From positions 1 to 49,026 of the forward strand of contig CAOJYR010000010.1 of assembly GCA_948465965.1 (NCBI GenBank): a stretch of DNA of 49,026 bases. Reading direction: 5' to 3'. The notes beneath the pieces were generated by a model that was not told where the DNA came from, did not search any database, and worked only from the letters and a program-made list of their open reading frames with translations. Every line of letters begins with the position of its first letter. Position 1 is the stretch's first letter. Positions 40,528 to 48,322 of the stretch are shown here, piece by piece. This DNA comes from an uncultured Mycoplasmatota bacterium (GTDB lineage Bacteria; Bacillota_I; Bacilli_A; RF39; UBA660). A program made the translations under genes and the position numbers.

Positions 40528-41472
40528 TTATATTTTTACTTTTTTTCCTCGTTCACAGCGATTGCCCCAGGCATCTAAAAGTTCATTATCTTTTTTTACA
40601 CAAATTATTTCACAATTGTTTGGACATTTACCACAATATATTGATGTTGTTTTAAAATTATAGTCTGTTACATCAAAAGAAAACTCTATTTCTGGTTCTT
40701 TTTGTGAAAGAATTGCTACTCCTAGTGCTCCCATTAGATGTCCATTAGGATCAGTAATAATTTTTGTATTTAGAATGTTTTCGAAGGCTTTTACAACGCC
40801 GATATTTTTAGAGACTCCACCTTGAAAGATGATGGGTTCTTCTATTTTTTTGCCTTTTGCCACATTATTTAGATAGTTTAAAGCAACACTTTTACAAAGG
40901 CCTGCTATTATATCTTCTTTGGAGTGACCCATTTGTGCTTTATGTACTAAATCACTTTCTGCAAATACAGTACATCTTGCAGCAATAGGAGTAGGATTTT
41001 TACTAGTAAGAGCAATGGATCCAAAGTCTTCTACTTCAACATCAAGTCTTTTTGCTTGACTAGATAGAAAAGATCCAGTACCTGCAGCGCATAATGTGTT
41101 CATAGCATAATCGATTACAATACCGTCTCTAATTAGGATTATTTTAGAATCTTGCCCACCGATTTCCATAATTGTTCTAATATTAGGATATAAAGATAGG
41201 GTACCAATGGCGTGAGCAGTGATTTCGTTTTTGATAATATTAGCTTTTAGCATAGTACCAATTAATTTTCTAGCAGATCCAGTAGTTCCAACACCAACAA
41301 TTTTTACATCTTGTATTTGTTGTTTTAGTTCTTCTAAAACTTCTTTTACAGCATTGGTTGGATTTCCTTTTGTCCATAGGTAAGAACTTGCTAGTATATT
41401 GTTATTTTTATCAATGATTACTCCTTTTGTAGAAATGGAGCCAATATCAATTCCTAGATAAGCTTTAGTCAA
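40528..41472 (-). CDS. Acyl-CoA dehydratase activase (BadF/HgdC-type ATPase)
   Basis: A 314-residue ATPase of the BadF/BadG/BcrA/HgdC family, which uses ATP to push low-potential electrons from a [4Fe-4S] cluster into 2-hydroxyacyl-CoA dehydratases and related enzymes. The ASKHA phosphate-binding motif is GIDIGSISTKG (residues 7-17). The bridging-cluster cysteines are Cys128 (NTLCAAGTGSF) and Cys167 (AARCTVFAESD). A C-terminal extension with CGKCPNNCEIIC and a further Cys could hold an additional cluster. It overlaps the upstream gene by eight bases and is the last of a three-gene operon. Confidence 0.93.
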   Translation of the reverse strand: MTKAYLGIDIGSISTKGVIIDKNNNILASSYLWTKGNPTNAVKEVLEELKQQIQDVKIVGVGTTGSARKLIGTMLKANIIKNEITAHAIGTLSLYPNIRTIMEIGGQDSKIILIRDGIVIDYAMNTLCAAGTGSFLSSQAKRLDVEVEDFGSIALTSKNPTPIAARCTVFAESDLVHKAQMGHSKEDIIAGLCKSVALNYLNNVAKGKKIEEPIIFQGGVSKNIGVVKAFENILNTKIITDPNGHLMGALGVAILSQKEPEIEFSFDVTDYNFKTTSIYCGKCPNNCEIICVKKDNELLDAWGNRCERGKKVKI

Positions 41473-42535
41473 ATTTATCCCTCCTTATTGTTAATAAATC
41501 TTTGAATGCTTCAAGTCGTGTTTCAATTCCTTCTGTTGATGTTTCAGCATCATATGAGAAAAATATTATTGGTATATTATTATCTTCACACACCTTTTGA
41601 ATAATGGGTATGGCTCCGATTTCTGGGGTACAACCAAATGGTTTTATATGAATAATGCCATCATATTTTTTCTTAGATAGTTTTATAGAACGATAAACGT
41701 TATCTAGGCCGTCGGCTCCAAGGGTATATTTACAATATTTTTTTGCTACTCTTAACATATGATGTTTCATAAATATTTTTTGCCATAATAAGTATGAAAG
41801 GTTGGTGTATCTTTTTATTTCAATATTTTCCTTGGCTAAGTAGGTTTCTAAGAAATAATTGGAGTAAGGTTCCATAGATGTATACAGTTCTCCAATTACA
41901 CCAACTTTTAAATGTTTTTTTGGTTTGTTTAACTTTATCTTTTTAAATAGATGTTTATATTTAAAATATAAATAGGTTAGTTTTGTAATTGAATTTGTTT
42001 TTTCAAAAGACTTAAACATTCTTTTTTGTAAATTCAGGTGTGTATTTCTCTTTTTTTCAAATCCTATATTTTTTCTAATGATTATATCTATTTTATCCAT
42101 ATAAAAAATAAAGAATAGAGTGTAAATAACACTATGCATGAATTTAGGAAAAGTTAATTTTTTATTTAATTTCTTAAATAAGTTATATACTTCTTTTATA
42201 CGAATTCTATCCTTAGTGATTAGTTTATAAAATTCAAATTCATATCCTAAATCTTTTAGAATTGTTTCAGTTACTTCTGCATAGTAACGGTATCTACAAC
42301 CTCCACCTGCTGTGAATAAAATATTTGCTCCATTATCTAGGCTTTCTATAAAATTACCTAAATTATATTTAAATGGTATACATACGGAGTCAGGTGCGTT
42401 TTTTACTCCTAGCTCTAGTGTTTTTTTCGTAATGGGTGGGGCGGGTATAACTTCGAGGTTGGTAAGTTTTTTTAAAAGAAGGGATATGGGAAGGTAGTAA
42501 TTTCCTAAATGGGGAAAACTAATTACTTTTTTCAT
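41465..42535 (-). CDS. 2-hydroxyacyl-CoA dehydratase-like protein (DUF2229-related)
   Basis: A 356-residue protein resembling the component that in other Firmicutes is fused to or encoded beside the activase. Potential cluster ligands are Cys in NAPDSVCIPFKYNLG and TAGGGCRYRYYAE, and in the late segment IKPFGCTPEIGA. It is probably a redox partner or acceptor for the activase; a classical amino-acid-fermentation dehydratase is less likely. The final reaction is unknown. The GGAGG-type site before ATG 42535 lies inside the preceding gene, overlapping by 17 bases. Confidence 0.82.
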   Translation of the reverse strand: MKKVISFPHLGNYYLPISLLLKKLTNLEVIPAPPITKKTLELGVKNAPDSVCIPFKYNLGNFIESLDNGANILFTAGGGCRYRYYAEVTETILKDLGYEFEFYKLITKDRIRIKEVYNLFKKLNKKLTFPKFMHSVIYTLFFIFYMDKIDIIIRKNIGFEKKRNTHLNLQKRMFKSFEKTNSITKLTYLYFKYKHLFKKIKLNKPKKHLKVGVIGELYTSMEPYSNYFLETYLAKENIEIKRYTNLSYLLWQKIFMKHHMLRVAKKYCKYTLGADGLDNVYRSIKLSKKKYDGIIHIKPFGCTPEIGAIPIIQKVCEDNNIPIIFFSYDAETSTEGIETRLEAFKDLLTIRRDKFD

Positions 42536-43445
42536 ATCTTTCCTCCTTTAAGTTTTTAATAATATCAATAAAACTTTCAAGTCTTGTTATTATTCCAGCT
42601 TCACTATTTAAATCTTCGAAAATTAAGGAAATAACAGGAATATTTTTAATTTTTCTACTAATTAGTTCATTTGATAGGGAGTCTGGACCACAAGGAAAGG
42701 CTGATATTAGAATAATTCCATCAACTTTATCTTTATAATAGTTGATATTTGCCATTACTTCTTTATTGTGGGTCCAATGAATATCGGTTGATAAGCATTC
42801 ACATTCCTTATCAATAATAGAATGGTTTATTTTATTACTATAAATTATAGTGATGTTATTTTGTTTTAGGAAATCAATGACAACTTTGCCAATTAAATCA
42901 TCATATAAATTGTATGGATGTCCAGCAAGAAGAATTTTTAAGTTGTTTGTTTGAAGATTATTTTCTTGCTCTTTTTCTTGTTTGATTCTCTTCATTAAAG
43001 ATATTTTTTCGGCATATTTATAGGCTTGGTATGTTTTTATGTAAGAAAATCCTAATGTTTCTCCTAATTTTAAAAATCCTAATAATTTATAATTGTGCGT
43101 AGTTAAGTCTATATTATAATTTATTATTTCAACATCAAAGAGATTGTTTACTAAATCATATAAGACATTGAAGTTAGTACAGACTTGTTCATTTTTTTTA
43201 ATTGAATATAATCTTGGTACTAGAATATAGTCACATTTATCTTTTAAGTTCGTGATGTGTCCTAAATATAGTTTTAATGAAAGACATGCTTCTGAGTTGG
43301 CAAGCCTGGTTCCATCTTCTAATATTTTTTTGTTACTTATATCACTAATAACTGTTTTTACTCCTAATTTTTTAAAAAATTCTAACCATAAGTCTTTATC
43401 ATAATAGTATAATAGTGCTCTTGGTATTCCTATCGTTTTTTTGAT
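42519..43445 (-). CDS. DUF2229/2-hydroxyacyl-CoA dehydratase-like protein, apparent AUC start
   Basis: An open frame of 308 codons from ATC at 43445. The N-terminus then reads MKKTIGIPRALLYYY, the expected beginning of this family (…IGIPRALLYY), followed by ANSEACLSLKLYLGH with a likely cluster Cys. The first standard start codon in frame is ATG 42995, which would give a 158-residue fragment missing this conserved half. AAGGATGTG lies just upstream of the ATC. An A7 run close by (43436-43442) offers an alternative: one extra A would join a GTG at 43453. The C-terminal half contains LLAGHPYNLYDD and SAFPCGPDS. First gene of the operon. Confidence 0.8.
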   Translation of the reverse strand: MKKTIGIPRALLYYYDKDLWLEFFKKLGVKTVISDISNKKILEDGTRLANSEACLSLKLYLGHITNLKDKCDYILVPRLYSIKKNEQVCTNFNVLYDLVNNLFDVEIINYNIDLTTHNYKLLGFLKLGETLGFSYIKTYQAYKYAEKISLMKRIKQEKEQENNLQTNNLKILLAGHPYNLYDDLIGKVVIDFLKQNNITIIYSNKINHSIIDKECECLSTDIHWTHNKEVMANINYYKDKVDGIILISAFPCGPDSLSNELISRKIKNIPVISLIFEDLNSEAGIITRLESFIDIIKNLKEERYEKSN

Positions 43446-43569
43446 ATTATCACATCCTTATTAGATCGTATGTTTTTTTGATTCAATAAATAATGGTTTT
43501 CATTCGACAAAATATTGGTTATTAAATAAATTTGGAGTTAGGTTAGCATTTGTAAATCATAAAGTAATG

Positions 43570-43598
43570 TTGATTTTTTACTTAGAGTTTGGTATAAT
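43570..43598 (+). promoter_or_regulatory. Promoter of the divergent sigma factor gene
   Basis: TTGATT (43570-43575) and TATAAT (43593-43598) are separated by 17 bp, 30 bases before the start codon. Confidence 0.6.
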
Positions 43599-43627
43599 AT
43601 GTCCACATGTGAAGAAGGGGTTTTGGT

Positions 43628-44500
43628 ATGAGAATACATAAAGAGAATAATAGACAATCAATAAGTGGAGAGGCTACATTACGTTTATTAAGAGAATATA
43701 AAGAAAACCACAGTATGGAAATTAGAAATGAAATTGTTTCCAACTACTATTACTTAGTAAACTCAGTTGCGAAAAGTTATGCTAATTATACTGGGATAAG
43801 TATAGGGGAATTAGAAAGCTATGGTAGTGAGGGATTAATTTTAGCTGTTGAGAAGTTTGATGTAAATAATGGAAATTCTTTTATACCTTATGCTTTATCT
43901 TATATTAAAGGATATATTTTGAGAGGGATACCTGAGATTCAAGGCTTTTCACGTGGTGTTTTTTTTAGTTGTTATGTTACAGCTTTAAGAATTGTTGAAG
44001 AAAAATATAATCAATCAATCTTTGGAAATATTGATATGTTGGATGAAGTATGTGAGTTGATAAAAAATATGAGCGGATTATCGCAAAAGAGTATTGCTAA
44101 TGGAAAGAAGAAAATATTATTTCTTATGTCTGATACTATTAAGGCTCATAAACAGGATACTAAATGTATAGATGATAATAGTTTATATAAGATTTTAGAT
44201 GATGATTATACTGATGATCTAAGAAAAGATATTAATCTAGTATTAGGTAGTTTGAGAGATAGAGATAGGAAAGTAATAGAACTTAGATATGGCTTAAATG
44301 GTAATGAAGTATACAGTTGTAATGAAGTTGCTGCTATTTTTCATGTTTCTGATAGAAGAATTAGAAAGATTGAGCAAAGAGTATTACGCACATTAAGATA
44401 TACAAACATAGCTAAAGTGTTATCTCCTTATTTAGAATATGATTGCTCTGAGTATGACTTTAATCCGGCTATCCAAACTGGAAAACAAAAATGTAAGTAG
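43628..44500 (+). CDS. Divergent sigma-70 family RNA polymerase sigma factor
   Basis: A 290-residue sigma factor. Region 2 is at about residues 30-105 (LVNSVAKSYANYTG, ELESYGSEGLILAVEKFD, FIPYALSYIKGYILRG) and region 4 at about 200-262 (LRDRDRKVIELRYGLNG, then a helix-turn-helix CNEVAAIFHVSDRRIRKIEQRVLRTLR). The stretch between is poorly conserved and region 1.1 is absent. It does not match SigA, SigF, SigG, SigE/K or SigB in the promoter-reading helix as I know them. No anti-sigma gene is adjacent. It is transcribed divergently from the dehydratase-like operon, which it might control. AAGAAGGGG precedes the ATG. Confidence 0.85.
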   Translation: MRIHKENNRQSISGEATLRLLREYKENHSMEIRNEIVSNYYYLVNSVAKSYANYTGISIGELESYGSEGLILAVEKFDVNNGNSFIPYALSYIKGYILRGIPEIQGFSRGVFFSCYVTALRIVEEKYNQSIFGNIDMLDEVCELIKNMSGLSQKSIANGKKKILFLMSDTIKAHKQDTKCIDDNSLYKILDDDYTDDLRKDINLVLGSLRDRDRKVIELRYGLNGNEVYSCNEVAAIFHVSDRRIRKIEQRVLRTLRYTNIAKVLSPYLEYDCSEYDFNPAIQTGKQKCK

Positions 44501-44597
44501 ATGAAGGATTATTAAATCTGTTTTTTATCATTTATTGATCTATGGTGATTTTTCAATAATTGTGTTATAATTCTTAATAGTTATATGGAGGTTTTTT

Positions 44598-45137
44598 ATG
44601 GAAGATAGGAAAAATAATATTATTAAAGCAATAATTATTGTTGTAGTGATTGTGCTCATTTGTGCTCTTTGCTTTTTTGCATCAGAGTCAGCAAATTCTA
44701 ATGTATCTAGTAGTAATCATTCATCTGAAGTTAGTGATATTACTAGTCAAGCGCAGAGTGAAAGTTCAGCTATAAAGGATTCAGAGAAGAAAGACTTTAA
44801 TGATATTAATGTAGATTATTTTGTTGAAAGGTATAATAGTAGTAAAAAAAGTATTGTTTTGCTTTCTCGTCCAACTTGTAGTTATTGTCAAATCGCTGAA
44901 CCTATTTTACATCATATTGCTTATACATATGATTTAGAGGTGAATCATTTGAATACTGATGATTTTTCAGATGATGATTTTTCTAAATTAACAAACACTA
45001 ATGAACGTTTTGAATCATTTGGAACACCATTATTAGTTATTGTTTCTAATGGTGAAATAGTTGATGAAGTATCGGGACTTACTACTACGAAAGTTTATAC
45101 AGAGTTTTTTAGAAAGTATGGATTCATTAATAAATAA
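44598..45137 (+). CDS. Membrane-anchored thioredoxin-like protein with CSYC
   Basis: A 179-residue protein: one N-terminal membrane segment (about residues 9-28), a Ser-rich linker (28-65) and an extracytoplasmic thioredoxin fold. The active-site motif is Cys94-Ser-Tyr-Cys97 (SRPTCSYCQIAEP) and the cis-Pro loop is FGTPLLVI. It is probably a thiol-disulfide oxidoreductase or reductase outside the membrane. It contrasts with the CxxC-less protein at 10312. GGAGG precedes the ATG. Confidence 0.87.
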   Translation: MEDRKNNIIKAIIIVVVIVLICALCFFASESANSNVSSSNHSSEVSDITSQAQSESSAIKDSEKKDFNDINVDYFVERYNSSKKSIVLLSRPTCSYCQIAEPILHHIAYTYDLEVNHLNTDDFSDDDFSKLTNTNERFESFGTPLLVIVSNGEIVDEVSGLTTTKVYTEFFRKYGFINK

Positions 45138-45155
45138 GAATTTGGAGGTAGTATT

Positions 45156-45599
45156 ATGAAAACAGTTTATGAATATGCTTTAGAATTTAAGAATAGGCAC
45201 CCTTTTACAATAGGATGGCGAATAAAACAAAATGCATCTGTTGTTGAGAAGCATTTAAATCCAGGAGAAGAGGTTTTGTATGCATTTATAGCTCAAAAAA
45301 ATGATAATCCATTTAATATTGTATCTTCAGCTGTTGTAGCGCTTACTAATAAAAGAATATTAATTGGTCGAAAGAGAGTGGTAATTGGATATTTTTTAGA
45401 TTCAATTACACCAGATATGTTTAATGATTTGAAAGTTTCAAGTGGTCTTATATGGGGAAAGGTATATATAGATACAATCAAAGAGTTTGTAACTTTATCT
45501 AATGTTTCTAAAGATGCTTTAAGTGAAATAGAGACTGCAATTTCTTCTTATATGTTAGAAGAAAAGAAAAAATATGTGATAAATCCATCTTCAAATTAG
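45156..45599 (+). CDS. Bacterial PH domain protein
   Basis: A 147-residue soluble protein with a bacterial pleckstrin-homology-like domain (about residues 33-125; GEEVLYAFIAQ, ALTNKRILIGRKRVV). The family (YokE-like/bPH) has no assigned general function. GGAGG precedes the ATG, 18 bases after the thioredoxin-like gene. A short hairpin with a T tract (about 45598-45622) follows. Confidence 0.82.
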   Translation: MKTVYEYALEFKNRHPFTIGWRIKQNASVVEKHLNPGEEVLYAFIAQKNDNPFNIVSSAVVALTNKRILIGRKRVVIGYFLDSITPDMFNDLKVSSGLIWGKVYIDTIKEFVTLSNVSKDALSEIETAISSYMLEEKKKYVINPSSN

Positions 45600-45647
45600 A
45601 CTTTATTTGAGTCTTTTTTTTTGCTATAATTGAGATGGTGGTAGGAT

Positions 45648-46895
45648 ATGAAAAAGATATTGAAAATAATCTTTCTTTTGGGTGTTTTGTTCTTAGTATA
45701 TCAATTATTTTTAATTTTTTTTATTAATGAACATAGTGTTTCTTATTCTATAGTTGCTAAAGATAAGAGGAAGTATTTTATTGATGAGAATTTTAAAAAA
45801 GTAGATGATGACTATATTTATTCATTTACAATTAAAGATAAAAAGAAAGTTTATACTTTTTCGTATAATAAGGATTTGAATAAACAAGAAGAAATAATTA
45901 GTGATATTAAATATTATAAGTCTAATAATTTAGAATGTATTTATCCAATATATAAGAAAAATAATACTTCTGATATGGCTTGTTTGCTTAATAATAGGCA
46001 AGTTAGTTATTCTTATTTAAAACAAGTAAATAATAAAGATTTAGATAAAATTATAAACAAGTTAAAAAAGGATAATTATAAAAGTAGTTCTTGGGAGAGT
46101 TCAGATAGTTCTCGTAAATATAATACTATTAGGGTCTATGAAAAAAATATTCCTGGTGATTATATCTATACTGTTTGGTTTTATAAGGGGATCTATATAG
46201 TTAATAATAAGAATACTATTGAAAAAGAGTTACTTCAAAAGGATAAATATGAAAATAATTTGTCTATGCTGACTGGTAAATTTTATGTTACTTTTAACAC
46301 CGATTTAAGTGCTTCAGATTTAGAGTATTCTCAATTTATTTTATATAATATAAAAGATGGTGGTAGAAGTGAGATTGATTTAGAAAATAAGTTTTCTTTA
46401 AATACTTATATTAATGGAGTATATGATAATATGCTTTATATTACTGATAATGATAATAAGAAGCAATATGTATTAGATCCTAATAAGCAATCTATTAAAG
46501 AGGTAGGGGATAAAGATATAGGTTTTAAAGCACTTAAAAATAATAAATTAATTAATATTAGAACAAATAAGGATAATATTTTTTATGATTCTGTTAGTAA
46601 TAAAAATATAACAAAGTTATATGGTGATGTAGAGGTTAAAAAATATAGGGAGGATTATTACTTCAAAACGGGTGATGGAGAAGTTTATAAAGTTATAAAT
46701 CAAGAATATAAAAATCCTATTAAGTTATTTCAATTTCCTGATATAAAAGAGTGGAAGGTTAAAGATAATGCAATTTCTTTTGTAGTTGGAGATACTATTT
46801 ATATCTATACTGATGTTTATGGACTTAGACCAATCATTATTGATAAAGAATTAAATTATAACTATAAAAATATTTATGATTTTATGAAGAAGTAA
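45648..46895 (+). CDS. Hypothetical membrane-anchored protein
   Basis: A 415-residue protein with one N-terminal membrane segment (about residues 5-27) and a large extracytoplasmic, Lys/Asn/Tyr-rich region. Repeated short beta-strand patterns (about every 40-50 residues, for example YNTIRVYEKNIPGDYIYTVWF and NISFVVGDTIYIYTD-type stretches) suggest a beta-propeller-like fold. No family is recognised. A strong terminator overlaps its stop codon. Confidence 0.7.
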   Translation: MKKILKIIFLLGVLFLVYQLFLIFFINEHSVSYSIVAKDKRKYFIDENFKKVDDDYIYSFTIKDKKKVYTFSYNKDLNKQEEIISDIKYYKSNNLECIYPIYKKNNTSDMACLLNNRQVSYSYLKQVNNKDLDKIINKLKKDNYKSSSWESSDSSRKYNTIRVYEKNIPGDYIYTVWFYKGIYIVNNKNTIEKELLQKDKYENNLSMLTGKFYVTFNTDLSASDLEYSQFILYNIKDGGRSEIDLENKFSLNTYINGVYDNMLYITDNDNKKQYVLDPNKQSIKEVGDKDIGFKALKNNKLINIRTNKDNIFYDSVSNKNITKLYGDVEVKKYREDYYFKTGDGEVYKVINQEYKNPIKLFQFPDIKEWKVKDNAISFVVGDTIYIYTDVYGLRPIIIDKELNYNYKNIYDFMKK

Positions 46896-46912
46896 TATCT
46901 TCTTCTTTTTTT
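46886..46912 (+). terminator. Terminator after the gene at 45648
   Basis: GAAGAAG and CTTCTTC pair perfectly around a 6-base loop containing the stop codon, followed by a T tract. Confidence 0.85.
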
Positions 46913-46946
46913 TCATATATTTCATTAGAGAAAGATAAATTTTTTG

Positions 46947-46975
46947 TTGATATTTTTATTTATCTTTGATATAAT
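46947..46975 (+). promoter_or_regulatory. Promoter of tRNA-Cys-Gly
   Basis: TTGATA (46947-46952) and TATAAT (46970-46975) with a 17-bp spacer; tRNA-Cys starts 13 bases later. Confidence 0.75.
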
Positions 46976-46988
46976 CTTAAGTGCGGAT

Positions 46989-47062
46989 GGGGTTTTAGCC
47001 AAGTGGTAAGGCGTGGGTCTGCAACACCCTGATCATCGGTTCAAATCCGGTAAGCCCCTCCA
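46989..47062 (+). tRNA. tRNA-Cys (GCA)
   Basis: A 74-nt cloverleaf with acceptor GGGGTTT/AAGCCCC (one U-G pair), anticodon loop CTGCAAC, the U73 discriminator expected for tRNA-Cys, and encoded CCA. Confidence 0.96.
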
Positions 47063-47066
47063 ATTT

Positions 47067-47141
47067 GCGGATGTAGTTTAGTGGTTAGAATACGGCCTTG
47101 CCAAGGCTGTGACGGGGATTCGATTTCCCTCATCCGCTCCA
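47067..47141 (+). tRNA. tRNA-Gly (GCC)
   Basis: A 75-nt cloverleaf with acceptor GCGGATG/CATCCGC, anticodon loop TTGCCAA, U73 and encoded CCA. Confidence 0.96.
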
Positions 47142-47183
47142 TTGATGAGTCTGTTTGAACTTTTCAGGCATTATTATATAGAA

Positions 47184-47214
47184 GAACCAGTCGAAGGATT
47201 GGTATTTTTATTTT
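47184..47214 (+). terminator. Terminator of tRNA-Cys-Gly
   Basis: ACCAGTC and GATTGGT pair (one G-U) around GAAG, followed by T-rich sequence. Confidence 0.6.
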
Positions 47215-47221
47215 CATAGAT

Positions 47222-47245
47222 TATTTTGATGACTCTGTCAAAATA
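47222..47245. promoter_or_regulatory. Inverted repeat upstream of the gene at 47347
   Basis: TATTTTGA and TCAAAATA form a perfect 8-base inverted repeat separated by TGACTCTG. It lies about 100 bases before the next start codon and could be an operator; it lacks a T tract typical of a terminator. Confidence 0.35.
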
Positions 47246-47346
47246 ACTAGGGGTTAGATATTTTGTCAGAAACGAAATAAAATATGAAATAATTATATAG
47301 TAAAATTTTTGTTTTTTAATTATAATAACATTTGAGGGGATTAATA

Positions 47347-47991
47347 ATGGTTGAAATTTTCAATGGAGAAGAAATAAGTAAAAGTAAAATAGAAAGATTA
47401 AAAGCTATTGCTTATAGGGGATATACTAAAGAAGTATATGCTGAATATTTTGGTGATATAAAAGATGTGAAAGACTTAGCTTATCTACATGATGTAAGCA
47501 TTGCTAAAGAAAAACTAGTTATAGGAACTGATTGGTTTCTTTGCTATACTGAGTTAGATTATTCTGTTCAAATATCAGAATGGGTTTCGATTGATAATGG
47601 AAATAAATTTCAACAAGTTACAGAAATGATGACTATACTAAAGAGAATCTTTTTACAAAATAAAGAGAAATTATTTATAGCTGATATGAGACATGACACT
47701 TCTTATGCAATATATTTAAAAATGGTGAAAAGAGGTTTTTTTCAAGAATTCGAACATAAATGTATAATAGATTGCGCAGCTCCAAATCAAATGCAAGATT
47801 TAAAAGCAAAATTTATGGATAAATTTAATAATATAGAAGATTTTTTAGCAAGTGATGTTTCTAACTATTATACTGAATATTTTAAATATATACTCCATCA
47901 TTTAAGTTTTTCAATTACTGATAGATTTATAAAAAAATATGGTGAATCATCGGTAAAACCACAAGGGCAAGTATTGAAAAAGAAAAAATAA
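47347..47991 (+). CDS. Hypothetical protein, possibly acetyltransferase-like
   Basis: A 214-residue soluble protein. The ATG at 47347 follows GAGGGG at ideal spacing; a TTG 15 bases upstream is not needed. The middle (EWVSIDNGNKFQQVTEMM, then LFIADMRHDTSYAIYLKMVKRGFF) is faintly like the late strand-helix region of GNAT acetyltransferases, where a bulky neighbour residue is followed by GF, but no acetyl-CoA loop is evident. The tail is Lys-rich. A perfect hairpin follows at 48033. Confidence 0.65.
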   Translation: MVEIFNGEEISKSKIERLKAIAYRGYTKEVYAEYFGDIKDVKDLAYLHDVSIAKEKLVIGTDWFLCYTELDYSVQISEWVSIDNGNKFQQVTEMMTILKRIFLQNKEKLFIADMRHDTSYAIYLKMVKRGFFQEFEHKCIIDCAAPNQMQDLKAKFMDKFNNIEDFLASDVSNYYTEYFKYILHHLSFSITDRFIKKYGESSVKPQGQVLKKKK

Positions 47992-48032
47992 TAGTTGTAG
48001 ATATCTACACCATTTCTTCCATTGAGAGAATT

Positions 48033-48056
48033 ACTCACACCCTCGTGTGAGTTTTA
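48033..48056 (+). terminator. Terminator after the gene at 47347
   Basis: ACTCACAC and GTGTGAGT pair perfectly around CCTC, followed by a short T run. Confidence 0.7.
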
Positions 48057-48088
48057 TATTATGGTTTAATATAGTTTTGGAGGATAAA

Positions 48089-48127
48089 ATGAATATAAAA
48101 AAGTTAATAGCTAAAGTTAGGGAATAA
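48089..48127 (+). CDS. Possible 12-residue peptide
   Basis: ATG with a GGAGGA site five bases upstream encodes MNIKKLIAKVRE and stops; a terminator follows within 15 bases. The peptide would be a cationic amphipathic helix. It may be a real micro-protein, a leader peptide or the start of a deleted gene. Confidence 0.3.
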   Translation: MNIKKLIAKVRE

Positions 48128-48139
48128 TAAATTTATATT

Positions 48140-48161
48140 AAGCAAGGAATTGCTTTTTTTG
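48140..48161 (+). terminator. Terminator after the 12-residue ORF
   Basis: AAGCAA and TTGCTT pair around GGAA, followed by T residues. Confidence 0.75.
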
Positions 48162-48180
48162 TTAGAAAGGTAATCTACAA

Positions 48181-48321
48181 ATGAAACGAACTATACATTC
48201 TTTAGCTTTTTCTTTATGTTTTAAAGAAATATTGATATTTAATTTATTATTTTTAATAAAAAACTTCTCTAAATGGAAAAAATATGGTAAACTTTATTTA
48301 AATAAGAAGGGTAGGATATAA
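48181..48321 (+). CDS. Possible small hydrophobic protein
   Basis: A 46-residue frame with an AAAGG site upstream, a hydrophobic centre (ILIFNLLFLI) and a basic tail. Its stop lies one base before the next gene's ATG. It starts just after a terminator with no visible promoter, so support is weak. Confidence 0.25.
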   Translation: MKRTIHSLAFSLCFKEILIFNLLFLIKNFSKWKKYGKLYLNKKGRI

Positions 48322-48322
48322 T

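Noticed and set aside
42312-42497. Plus-strand frame opposite the dehydratase-like gene
   Set aside because: Shadow of a conserved minus-strand gene.
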